A stretch of 64,000 bases of DNA. Origin: Anaeromyxobacter oryzae. GTDB taxonomy: Bacteria; Myxococcota; Myxococcia; Myxococcales; Anaeromyxobacteraceae. The stretch is from positions 6,184,501-6,248,500 of the forward strand of contig NZ_AP025591.1 in assembly GCF_023169945.1 (NCBI RefSeq), given 5' to 3'. This document shows, piece after piece, positions 10,523 through 17,358 of the stretch. A model generated the notes under the pieces. It saw only the letters and a list, made by a program, of their open reading frames with translations. It did not search any database and was not told the origin of the DNA. Position numbers and translations under genes: made by a program. Position 1 is the first letter of the stretch; every line of letters begins with the position of its first letter.

Positions 10523-11878
10523 TCAGGTCGCGTGCGCGGTCGGCTCGGGCGCGGTCTCGTCGCTCGCGGGGGTGGCGTCGGAGTCGCCGGCGGGCGCCTC
10601 GGCGATGGCGACGCGGCCGCGGCCGGCGCGCTTCGCCGCGTAGAGCGCGGCGTCCGCCGCGTGGACGAGCGCCTCCGGCGCGTCGTCGCCCGCGCCCGGC
10701 GCCAGGCACGCGACGCCGAACGACGCGCCGAGCGTCAGGGGCCGTCCCCCGACCTCGAGCAGCGTCTCCCGCAGCCGCGCGCAGGCGCGCTCGGCGAAGA
10801 CGCGTCCCTCCTCCGCGGTCGTGTGCGGCAGCAGCAGCACGAACTCGTCGCCGCCGTAGCGGGCGCCGAAGTCGGTCTCGCGGAGCTCGTGGCGCAGGAC
10901 CGCCGCGACCGCCGCGATGGCGCGGTCGCCGGCGGCGTGCCCGAGCTCGTCGTTGATCGGCTTCAGCTGGTCCATGTCCGCCATCACGCAGGTGAGCGGC
11001 GTCCGGTAGCGCCGGGCCCGCTTCACCTCCTCGTCGAGTCGCGCCCGGAAGGCGCGGAGGTTCGCGAGGCCGGTGAGCGCGTCCGTCTGCGCGAGCTCCC
11101 GGAGCGCCGTCTGGCTGCGCACGAGGCGCAGGGTCCGCTCGACGCGCGCGCGCAGCTCGCGCTCCGAGAAGGGCTTCTGCAGGTAATCGACGGCGCCGAG
11201 ATCGAGGCTGCGGACCTTCACGGCGTCGTCGCTCCGCGCCGAGACGAAGATGACCGGGATCTCCGCGGTCGCCGGATCGCCGCGGAGGCGCTCGAGCGCC
11301 TGGAACCCGTCGAGCCGCGGCATGTTCACGTCGAGCAGGACGACGTCCGGACGCTCGGCGCGCGCGAGGTCGACGGCCTCGAGACCGTCCGACGCCGTGA
11401 GCACCTCGTACTCCGGTCCGAGCACGAGCGAGAGCGCCTCCCGCGCGTCGGGCTCGTCGTCCGCGATCACGAGGCGAGCGCGCGGGCCCCGGGGCCGCGG
11501 GCCTGCCGCCCGGGGCTCGCTCGGCGGCGGGTGGATGGCGCGATCGAGGTCGTCCGCGAGGAGCCTCAGCCGCGCCGCCTCGTCGAGCGGCTCCGACGTG
11601 CCATCCGCCACGGCCTCGAGCACGGCGGCCGCGGCGCGCAGCTCCGAGGCCGCGGCGCCGACCAGGGACTCCCGGCGGTGCGCGGACTCGCGGAGGCGCC
11701 GGTTGGACTCGGCGATCTCGCCGACCGTCGCCGGCAGGAGCTCTCCGATCCGGCGGAGGAGATCGGCGCGAGAGGCCCCCGCCGAGTCGGCGAGCACGTC
11801 CACGAGCTCCGCGAGCGGGTCCCCGCGGGCGATCTCCGGACGGGCCGGCGTCTGGTCGTGTTCGTTCGCGCCGGCCAT
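10523..11878 (-). CDS. Receiver-GGDEF diguanylate cyclase (PleD-like)
   Basis: 451 residues from ATG 11878; an upstream ATG at 11944 in the same frame adds a Pro-rich stretch and is less likely. The N-terminal 110 residues look helical, the receiver spans about 130-245 (VVLLDVNMPRLDG with the phosphoacceptor Asp; YLQKPF Lys), and the GGDEF domain about 270-430 carries an intact RYGGDEF. RETD, five residues before GGDEF, is the c-di-GMP inhibitory I-site. It should make c-di-GMP under phosphorelay control. Convergent with the sigma-54 regulator. Confidence 0.93.
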   Translation of the reverse strand: MAGANEHDQTPARPEIARGDPLAELVDVLADSAGASRADLLRRIGELLPATVGEIAESNRRLRESAHRRESLVGAAASELRAAAAVLEAVADGTSEPLDEAARLRLLADDLDRAIHPPPSEPRAAGPRPRGPRARLVIADDEPDAREALSLVLGPEYEVLTASDGLEAVDLARAERPDVVLLDVNMPRLDGFQALERLRGDPATAEIPVIFVSARSDDAVKVRSLDLGAVDYLQKPFSERELRARVERTLRLVRSQTALRELAQTDALTGLANLRAFRARLDEEVKRARRYRTPLTCVMADMDQLKPINDELGHAAGDRAIAAVAAVLRHELRETDFGARYGGDEFVLLLPHTTAEEGRVFAERACARLRETLLEVGGRPLTLGASFGVACLAPGAGDDAPEALVHAADAALYAAKRAGRGRVAIAEAPAGDSDATPASDETAPEPTAHAT

Positions 11879-12001
11879 TTTCCGGGGTCCGGGGTTCCGT
11901 CCAAATCTAGGCGGGGGGTGCGCTGGCGCCAGAGGGACCGGCAAACGAGGACCGTTCGCTCGCCCGCCGCCCCCCGGGACGAGCGCACGAACGAACGAAC
12001 G

Positions 12002-12024
12002 GGGGGCGCCGAAACGGCGTCCCC
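12002..12024 (-). terminator. Hairpin downstream of the 33-residue ORF
   Basis: Ten base pairs including one G-U (12002-12011 with 12015-12024) close an AAA loop. On the minus strand it is followed by GTTCGTTCGTTCG. It lies eight bases after the stop of the small minus-strand ORF, in the position expected for its terminator. Confidence 0.45.
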
Positions 12025-12031
12025 GGACGGA

Positions 12032-12133
12032 TCACCGTGTGAGAGCGTACAGCGCCACGGCGAGCGGGATCCACGGCACCCCCAGGAGGGCCACGAGGAC
12101 GATCTTCACGATGCGGCGACGGCGGGCGGTCAT
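12032..12133 (-). CDS. Possible 33-residue single-pass membrane protein
   Basis: ATG 12133 to TGA 12034-12032 encodes MTARRRRIVKIVLVALLGV then PWIPLAVALYALTR. A cluster of four Arg precedes one hydrophobic helix of about 20 residues, the classic layout of small membrane proteins (positive inside). A hairpin follows the stop. The ribosome site is weak, so expression is uncertain. It lies between the GGDEF gene and the selenoprotein-like gene. No family recognised. Confidence 0.45.
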   Translation of the reverse strand: MTARRRRIVKIVLVALLGVPWIPLAVALYALTR

Positions 12134-12312
12134 CGGACGTCTCGGAGGGTGAACACGCTCTCCGGGGTCCGTGAGCAAGCGCGGTGCCGTGACGCAGGTG
12201 CGGGATCACCGCGCGACCAGGGCGCGCGCTCGGCGTCACCGCTGGCCGACCGGAAGAAAATCCATGCACCACCGGGGATCGCCCGGAATAATGTGCGCCC
12301 GGAGACCGAGAG

Positions 12313-12537
12313 ATGGCCGGTGATGTCGCGATCTACGGCAAGGACACTTGCCCCTACACCAGCGCCGCGCGCGACGACTACGCCGCGCGAGGCGTAGCCG
12401 TGACCTATTTCAACGTGAAGAAGGACCCGGAGGCGATGCGCCGGTTCCTCGAGCTGTCTGGCGGCGATCGGCGCGTTCCGCTCATCGTCGAGCGGGGTCG
12501 CGTCTCGATCGGCTTCGGCGGCACCTGAGGGGTGTAG
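12313..12537 (+). CDS. Glutaredoxin-like small protein, likely selenoprotein ending Sec-Gly-Val (UGA readthrough)
   Basis: Read to the first stop it is 71 residues: thioredoxin fold with CPYT at 13-16, VPLIV (cis-Pro region) and GFGG near the end. The stop at 12526-12528 is TGA; translation through it adds Sec-Gly-Val and then TAG at 12535-12537, giving 74 residues. A perfect 7-bp hairpin follows at SECIS distance (12540-12558). I recall a named family of glutaredoxin-like (seleno)proteins, Uxx-star, defined by a Sec three residues from the end; this fits. Probable thiol/selenol redox protein. GGAG at 12301 sets the ATG start. If no Sec machinery exists the protein ends at 12528. Confidence 0.7.
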
Positions 12538-12539
12538 CG

Positions 12540-12558
12540 GCGCTCCCGTGTGGAGCGC
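12540..12558 (+). promoter_or_regulatory. Putative bacterial SECIS element
   Basis: GCGCTCC (12540-12546) pairs perfectly with GGAGCGC (12552-12558) around loop CGTGT. The loop begins 19 bases after the UGA, and its second base is G. Both features agree with the described bacterial SECIS consensus (short apical loop with an early G, about 16-37 bases past UGA). It lies outside the upstream reading frame's normal stop and just before the stop of the convergent gene. Confidence 0.6.
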
Positions 12559-12567
12559 GTGGCCGGC

Positions 12568-13296
12568 TCAGCGGCCGTACAGCGCCCGGCGATTGCCGCG
12601 GAACCCCGGGCCGCCCACGAACTGCGGCGGCGGCGCCTCGAGGTGGAACTGGAACCACTGCTCGGCGTAGAGCTTGCCGAGCTTGAGCTTCTTCCCGTTC
12701 TGCAGGGCCTGGAGCGAGGTCTTCAGCTTCTCGTCCGAGCCGTTCGCCTGGACCGCCCGGCCGAGCACGGAGATGGCGGCCTCGTGCTCGCCCTCGTTCT
12801 CGAGGACCCAGGCGTACGAGGACCACAGCACGCCTTCCTTCTTGTTCGTCTTCACCGCGTCCTCGAACACCTTCTTCGCGCCCGCGAGGTCCCGCTTCTT
12901 GTAGCGGGCGACCGCGAGCATGCCCCGCGCGATCCAGTTCCGCGAGAAGCTCTTCTCGAGGTGGGGCAGGGCGGCGTCGAAGTCCTTCCGGATGTACTGG
13001 AGGATCCCGATGTTCGAGTGGAGCTGGGAGGCCACGAGGAACTGCCAGGGCGCGAGGGCGAAGCCACCCTCCAGCGTCTGGATCGCCTTGTCGAACTTCT
13101 GCGCCTGGACCTCGCGCTGCATGCCCTCGAAGATCACCTCGAGGCGCTTCCAGGTCCGGCGCGCCAGGACGAGGTAGGCCGCGAGCGCGACGATGAGCCC
13201 GGGGAACACGGCGGCGGCCCAGCCGAACTCGGTCCCGAACCGGATGCCGAGGGCGACCGCGACGCCGAGCGCAAGGCTGATGAGCAGGTTCCACAT
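12568..13296 (-). CDS. Membrane-anchored TPR-like protein
   Basis: 242 residues from ATG 13296. Two hydrophobic helices at the N-terminus (LLISLALGVAVALGI and AAAVFPGLIVALAAYLVL) anchor a helical cytoplasmic or periplasmic domain with repeated TPR-like units (AIQTLEGGFALAPWQF, ALPHLEKSFSRNWIARG, AAISVLGRAVQANG). A longer frame exists upstream but runs through the tRNA region and is not credible. Such proteins usually scaffold complexes; no partner is evident. Convergent with the selenoprotein-like gene. Confidence 0.8.
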   Translation of the reverse strand: MWNLLISLALGVAVALGIRFGTEFGWAAAVFPGLIVALAAYLVLARRTWKRLEVIFEGMQREVQAQKFDKAIQTLEGGFALAPWQFLVASQLHSNIGILQYIRKDFDAALPHLEKSFSRNWIARGMLAVARYKKRDLAGAKKVFEDAVKTNKKEGVLWSSYAWVLENEGEHEAAISVLGRAVQANGSDEKLKTSLQALQNGKKLKLGKLYAEQWFQFHLEAPPPQFVGGPGFRGNRRALYGR

Positions 13297-13398
13297 TCGA
13301 GAAGGTCCTCGGGTCAGGTGCGGCGTACGGATACACGCGCCCAGCGCCCCGCCGCAAGGGAAAAGCCCCGGAGCGGCGGGGGCCGGGAGCCAGTGATT

Positions 13399-13482
13399 TG
13401 GCCCTCCCCGGACTCGAACCGGGACGGGGGGTCGCCCCACTCGATTTTGAGTCGAGCGCGTCTACCATTCCGCCAGAGGGCC
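13399..13482 (-). tRNA. tRNA-Leu (anticodon CAA)
   Basis: 84 bases with all arms. The acceptor GGCCCTC pairs with GAGGGCC, discriminator A, no encoded CCA. The D-arm GCG..GGTAGA..CGC is typical of Leu. The anticodon stem CTCGA/TCGAG closes loop CTCAAAA (anticodon CAA, codon UUG). A long variable arm confirms a class II tRNA. T-arm GGTTCGAGTC is normal. Confidence 0.95.
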
Positions 13483-13559
13483 GCGCGGGCACGGACGCTA
13501 CCAGAAAATCCCGTCCCGCGCATGAGCCGCGATTCCTATACTGACGCGCACCAATGCCG

Positions 13560-13586
13560 ATTGCGCCGCTCGCAAAACGGCGCAAT
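13560..13586 (+). promoter_or_regulatory. Inverted repeat in the leader of the gene at 13607
   Basis: ATTGCGCCG (13560-13568) and CGGCGCAAT (13578-13586) form a perfect 9-bp inverted repeat with a 9-base spacer. TATACT at 13537-13542 could be a -10 box, putting the repeat in the transcript leader. It may be an operator or an RNA hairpin. Confidence 0.4.
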
Positions 13587-13606
13587 CCCCTCGCCCCGAG
13601 GAGCCG

Positions 13607-13966
13607 ATGGCTCGCCGCGCCGCTTCCGAGTCGATCGACGCCGTGCTCCGGGACGCGGTCGCGGACGTCTCCGGACGCGCCGCCGCGGAGATCGCCCGGG
13701 CCATCGCGGATCGGGCCGCGGCGCGGATCGGCGATGCCCTCGAGGCGGCGCTCGCGAAGCGCGGGACGCTGGCCCGGGCCGCGGTCGCGACGCGGCGCGG
13801 TGGCCTCCGCGGGGACCTCACCCGCTGGGCCGCGGACCGGCGCGCCAGGCGCGTCCCGACGTTCGTCATCGAGCTGACCGGCCTCGACACGAAGCGGGCG
13901 ATCGTGGCGCGCTACGGCGAGGGCGCGGTGTTCGAGAAGGGCAAGCCCGCGCCGAGGGCGCGGTAG
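13607..13966 (+). CDS. Small conserved-looking hypothetical protein
   Basis: 119 residues from ATG 13607, preceded by GAGGAG. Residues 1-75 form an Ala/Arg-rich amphipathic helix; residues 85-115 hold a compact ordered segment (VPTFVIELTGLDTKRAIVARYG followed by EGAVFEKGKP split here for length). The basic, helical N-terminus could bind nucleic acid, but no family is recognised. A 9-bp hairpin lies 20 bases upstream in its leader. Confidence 0.6.
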   Translation: MARRAASESIDAVLRDAVADVSGRAAAEIARAIADRAAARIGDALEAALAKRGTLARAAVATRRGGLRGDLTRWAADRRARRVPTFVIELTGLDTKRAIVARYGEGAVFEKGKPAPRAR

Positions 13967-14006
13967 AACGAATCATCGCGAGGCTCGGGGCGAACGGATG
14001 ACGCTG

Positions 14007-14333
14007 TCAGGTCTTCGTGCCGCCGCCGCCGCCGGAGCCGGACCCGGAGGCGCCCGGCGACGCGGTCGAGGTGCCCCCCGGCGCGGCGCCGCCGCTCGCG
14101 GACGAGGACGAGGCGGGCGCGGAGCCGCTTCCGGCCTCCGTCTTCTTCTTCGGCGATGCGTAAAGATCCGAGTACCAGCCGCCGCCCTTGAGCTGGAACG
14201 AAGTCCGCGACACGAGCCGCGCGAGCCTCGGTGCCCCGCACTCCGGACACTTCTCCGGCGCGGGGTCGGTCATGCGCTGCATGACCTCGGTGAGCCTCCC
14301 GCACTCCTCGCAGACGTACTCGTAGATGGGCAC
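14007..14333 (-). CDS. FmdB-family zinc-ribbon protein
   Basis: 108 residues. MPIYEYVCEECG at the N-terminus and CPECG at about 29-33 form the two CxxC zinc knuckles that define the FmdB/CxxC-CxxC-SSSS family of putative regulatory proteins. The second half is a Ser/Gly/Ala-rich tail with no fold. Downstream of, and in the same direction as, the large gene at 14372, only 38 bases apart, so probably co-transcribed. Confidence 0.9.
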   Translation of the reverse strand: MPIYEYVCEECGRLTEVMQRMTDPAPEKCPECGAPRLARLVSRTSFQLKGGGWYSDLYASPKKKTEAGSGSAPASSSSASGGAAPGGTSTASPGASGSGSGGGGGTKT

Positions 14334-14371
14334 GTCCAGATTCTAGTCGCGTGCCGGCGTGCCGCGCGAGG

Positions 14372-16045
14372 CTACCGCGGGCGGCGGCCGCCGCCGGGCC
14401 TTGGGCGCCCTCCGCGCGGCGGCCCGCCCCGGCCCGGGCGGTCGCTGCGATCGGCGGCGCGGGGGGGCCCGGTCCGATCGGCGGCGCGGGGGGGCCCGGT
14501 CCGATCGGCGCCGCGGGGGGGCCCGGTCCGATCGGCGCCGCGGGGGCGCCCGGTCCGATCGGCGCCGCGCGAGGGCGGCTTCTTGGCGCCGCGGGGCGTG
14601 GGCGTGCCGCGCGACGGAGGGGTGCCGGGCCGAGACGGCGGCCCGCCGGGCCGGCGGACGGGAGCGGCGCCCTCGGAGCGAGGCTGCTCGCGACGGTCCG
14701 CCGGAGCCCCCGGGCGGCGATCGGGGCGCGTGCGGTCGCGCGGGGACGAAGGGCGCTCCCCCTTGGCTGCGGGGCCGCGCCGAGGGGCGTCGCGCCTCTC
14801 GAACCTCGGCCGTTCCGGACGCTCCGGCCGGGGACGCTCGGAGCGCCGCGGCCCGGTCCGGTCGGGGGCCCCGCGCTCGCGCGGCCGATCCCTGGTCTCG
14901 GTGCGTCCACCGGGAGAGCGCGCGCCGCCGCCCCGGTCGCGGCGTTCGGCGCGGGGGCGCTCGCGCGTCCCGGCCGTGAAGCGCGGCTCGAAGGCGCGCG
15001 GGCGCCGGACCGGCTCGGAGCCGTCGCGCGCGGCGGGGACATCCCCTGCGGGGCCGAGCGCCAGCCCGAACTTCGCCTCGAGCGTCGAGACGGTCTCCGG
15101 CGCCAGCGAGAGGCTCCGCCCGAACGCAGACCGGATCGGCTCGACGCCGGCGCGCAGCGCGCGGACGTGCTCCGGGAGGCGAGCCGCCAGATCCGCCTCG
15201 ATCTCTGCCAGGAGACCGAGATCGAGGAGCCGCTCGGGATCTTCGAGCAGGAGGTGGACGCGATCGGTGAGCGTCGCGCGCCCGCGGAGGTCCGCCCGCC
15301 GCTCGTCGCGGATCCGATCCACGTCGGCGCGCGCGCCGAGCCGATCGACGATCGCGTCGAGGGCGTCCGTCTCGACGCCGAGGGACGCCGCCGCCCGCGC
15401 GCGCACGCCGCCCGCCGCGCGGAACGCGTGCAGCACCTCGTCGTGCTCGCGCCGCTCGAATGCGCGGGCGAGGCCGTGCTCCTCGAGCAGAGCCGCGAGA
15501 TCCTCCTCGCGCGGCGCGCCACCCTCGTCGCGGCGCCAGCCGGCCCCGAGCTCCGCGAGGATGAGGGCCCGCCGCGCGCCGTGGCGGCGCACGAGCCGCT
15601 CGAGCACGGCGCGCCCGCCCGGCTCGAGGAGCGCGCTCACCGCGGGCAGCGAAGGGGGTGCGTCCGGTGGCGTTGCAGCCCGGTCGCGGGCTCTCCGCAC
15701 GACGATGGCCGCGGCGCGCGGGCCCGCCTTCTTGCGGGGTGCGCGGACCCGCTCCGGCGCGGGCGCCTCGGGCGCGACCTCGGGCTCGATCTCCCGGCGG
15801 TACCGGCCGGCGCGCTCGCGCTCCGCGGCGACGTCGGCCGGCGCTCCCCGCGCGAGATCCGCGAGGGCGAACGGCCCGAGCGGCCGCGCGGGGGGGGGAT
15901 CCGCGAGCAGCGCGCGGACGGCGAGCAGCTCGTCCCAGCCCAGGGCGCCGAGCGCGGCGCGGATCTCGGCCGCGCCGGTCTGCCGACCGGCCTCCGCGCA
16001 CCAGCGCGCCACCCGCTCCAGGATCTCCGCATCCAGCTCGGCCAT
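14372..16045 (-). CDS. Large protein with helical N-half and very basic, disordered repeat tail
   Basis: 557 residues from ATG 16045 (a TTG at 16084 is an alternative). The first 340 residues are helical; the segment near 210-250 (VLHAFRAAGGVRARAAASLG) resembles a Fis-type helix-turn-helix preceded by EHDE. From about 350 on the chain is Arg/Pro/Asp/Gly low complexity and ends in 9-residue repeats (GADRTGPPR, AADRTGPPR). Charged tails of this type are common on RNA- or DNA-binding proteins. Function unknown; nucleic-acid binding is inference. Confidence 0.65.
   Translation of the reverse strand: MAELDAEILERVARWCAEAGRQTGAAEIRAALGALGWDELLAVRALLADPPPARPLGPFALADLARGAPADVAAERERAGRYRREIEPEVAPEAPAPERVRAPRKKAGPRAAAIVVRRARDRAATPPDAPPSLPAVSALLEPGGRAVLERLVRRHGARRALILAELGAGWRRDEGGAPREEDLAALLEEHGLARAFERREHDEVLHAFRAAGGVRARAAASLGVETDALDAIVDRLGARADVDRIRDERRADLRGRATLTDRVHLLLEDPERLLDLGLLAEIEADLAARLPEHVRALRAGVEPIRSAFGRSLSLAPETVSTLEAKFGLALGPAGDVPAARDGSEPVRRPRAFEPRFTAGTRERPRAERRDRGGGARSPGGRTETRDRPRERGAPDRTGPRRSERPRPERPERPRFERRDAPRRGPAAKGERPSSPRDRTRPDRRPGAPADRREQPRSEGAAPVRRPGGPPSRPGTPPSRGTPTPRGAKKPPSRGADRTGRPRGADRTGPPRGADRTGPPRAADRTGPPRAADRSDRPGRGGPPRGGRPRPGGGRRPR
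14449..14575 (-). repeat. About 4.5 tandem 27-bp units at the 3' end of the gene at 14372
   Basis: Units begin at 14449, 14476, 14503, 14530 and 14557 on the plus strand (each starts GATCGGC) and encode 9-residue GADRTGPPR-type repeats on the minus strand. Copies differ by one or two bases. The stretch includes G runs of seven. Confidence 0.9.
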
Positions 16046-16128
16046 CGCGAGCCGGAACCTTGCCGACGGGGCGTCCGGAGTCAAGGTTCACGTTGCCGGT
16101 GCCTGCGGTGCGTGCTTCACTGCGGCGC

Positions 16129-16749
16129 ATGCCTCCCCCCACGCGCGGCGGTGCGGTGCGGTCACCTCCGATCGTGCGGACCCTGCGCTGGGTCCTGTTC
16201 GGGATCCTGGCCGCCTCGGCGGCGCTGACGCTCGTCGGGCTTCCCGAGCTGCAGCGCGCGGTCGCCGCCGGCCGCTGGCCGCCCGCGGCGCTCGCCCTGC
16301 CGCCCGCGTTCCTCGCGGTGTTCATCGTCGGCTACGCCGCGTACCGCTTCGTCCTCGTGCGCGCCGGCCGCTACCCGGCCGGCAAGGCGTTCGTGCAGCT
16401 CGGGCTCATGCTGCTCGTCCTCGGCGTCGTGGCGGGGATCGCCCGCGAGCGCGGGCGCCCCCCGGTCGCATCGCCCGTCGATCTCGCCCGGGCGCTCACG
16501 TCGTCCGACGCGGACGTGCGCGCGATGGCGGCGGAGCTGCTGCGGCACCGCCCGCGGGCGGCGGCGCTGCCCCAGGTACCCCGCCTCGTGGATCTGCTCG
16601 CGGATCCCGAGCTGGCGGTCCGTGACCAGGCGCGCGAGACCCTGGTCGCGCTCGCCGGGAGCGACGCAGGCGGGGAGGGCCCCGGTGCGGCGGATCGCTG
16701 GCGCGCGTACTGGCGCGAACAGGGCGTTCTTCCTACGGCGCAACCCTAG
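16129..16749 (+). CDS. Membrane protein with cytoplasmic HEAT-like segment
   Basis: 206 residues from ATG 16129. Three hydrophobic helices are seen (WVLFGILAASAALTLVGL, AALALPPAFLAVFIVGYAAY, AFVQLGLMLLVLGVVAGI). The remaining 90 residues read like a short HEAT-type pair (LARALTSSDADVRAMAAELL; LVDLLADPELAVRDQARETL), a protein-interaction fold. Divergent from the gene at 16045 by 83 bases. No known role. Confidence 0.75.
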   Translation: MPPPTRGGAVRSPPIVRTLRWVLFGILAASAALTLVGLPELQRAVAAGRWPPAALALPPAFLAVFIVGYAAYRFVLVRAGRYPAGKAFVQLGLMLLVLGVVAGIARERGRPPVASPVDLARALTSSDADVRAMAAELLRHRPRAAALPQVPRLVDLLADPELAVRDQARETLVALAGSDAGGEGPGAADRWRAYWREQGVLPTAQP

Positions 16750-16795
16750 GGGTTCGGCAGGCGCACGTCGCCCCGGCGCCTCGGCGCGCGGGGGC

Positions 16796-16837
16796 TTGTC
16801 ACCTTCCCGCTCGGTCTGATATTGAGAATCGCTATCA
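16796..16837 (+). promoter_or_regulatory. fur promoter with Fur box
   Basis: TTGTCA (16796-16801), 16 bases, then GATATT (16818-16823) form a sigma-70-type promoter. TGAGAATCGCTATCA (16823-16837) is a 7-1-7 Fur-box-like element abutting the -10, and its TGAGAAT..ATCA pattern recurs at 20413. This implies iron-dependent autorepression of fur and repression of the feo genes behind it. Confidence 0.7.
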
Positions 16838-16866
16838 ACATGAACGCGGACCGGGACAGGACGAGG

Positions 16867-17358
16867 ATGGCAGCGACAGGGCGGGGTGGCGCGGAGCACG
16901 ACGAGACGGCATCGCCGTCCGCCCGGCTCGGCGCGTACATCGAGGAGCGCGGGCTCAAGCACTCCCGCCAGCGAGAGCGGATCGCTCAGACCTTCTTCGA
17001 CATGGGCGGCCACGTCACGGTGGAGCAGCTCGTCGTGCGTTGCCGCCGCGACGACGCCCGCATCTCCGTCGCGACGGTGTACCGCACGATGAAGCTGCTC
17101 GCGGAGTGCGGCCTCGCGTCGGCGCGGCAGTTCGGCGACGGGCAGACCCGGTACGAGCCCGCGGCCGGTCGCGCCCACCACGATCACCTCATCTGCACGA
17201 GCTGCGGCGAGATCGTCGAGTTCGCGAACGAGCGGATCGAGACGCTCCAGGCGCTCGTCGCCCGCCGCCACGGCTTCGAGGTCGAGAGCCACCGGCTCGA
17301 GCTCTACGGCCGATGCGCGCGGTGCAAGGCGGCGCGCCCCCGGGAGGTGCGGCCGTGA
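16867..17358 (+). CDS. fur: Fur-family ferric uptake regulator
   Basis: 163 residues from ATG 16867. Upstream in-frame TTG 16822 and ATG 16840 overlap the Fur box and promoter and lack ribosome sites, so I reject them. The winged helix contains SRQRERIAQTFF and the recognition helix region ISVATVYRTMKLLAECG. Metal-binding signatures are intact: HHDHLICTSCGEIVEF (His-rich loop and first CxxC) and CARCKAA (second CxxC). Represses iron genes when Fe(II)-bound. The stop overlaps the GTG of feoB. Confidence 0.92.
   Translation: MAATGRGGAEHDETASPSARLGAYIEERGLKHSRQRERIAQTFFDMGGHVTVEQLVVRCRRDDARISVATVYRTMKLLAECGLASARQFGDGQTRYEPAAGRAHHDHLICTSCGEIVEFANERIETLQALVARRHGFEVESHRLELYGRCARCKAARPREVRP

Noticed and set aside
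13297..13440. Longer start for the TPR-like protein
   Set aside because: It would run through the tRNA-Leu flank and adds Pro/Gly-rich sequence before a clear Met-plus-helix start at 13296.
15658..16128. N-terminal extension of the membrane/HEAT-like protein
   Set aside because: The extension is antisense to the gene at 14372-16045 and Arg-rich; ATG 16129 gives a clean membrane protein.
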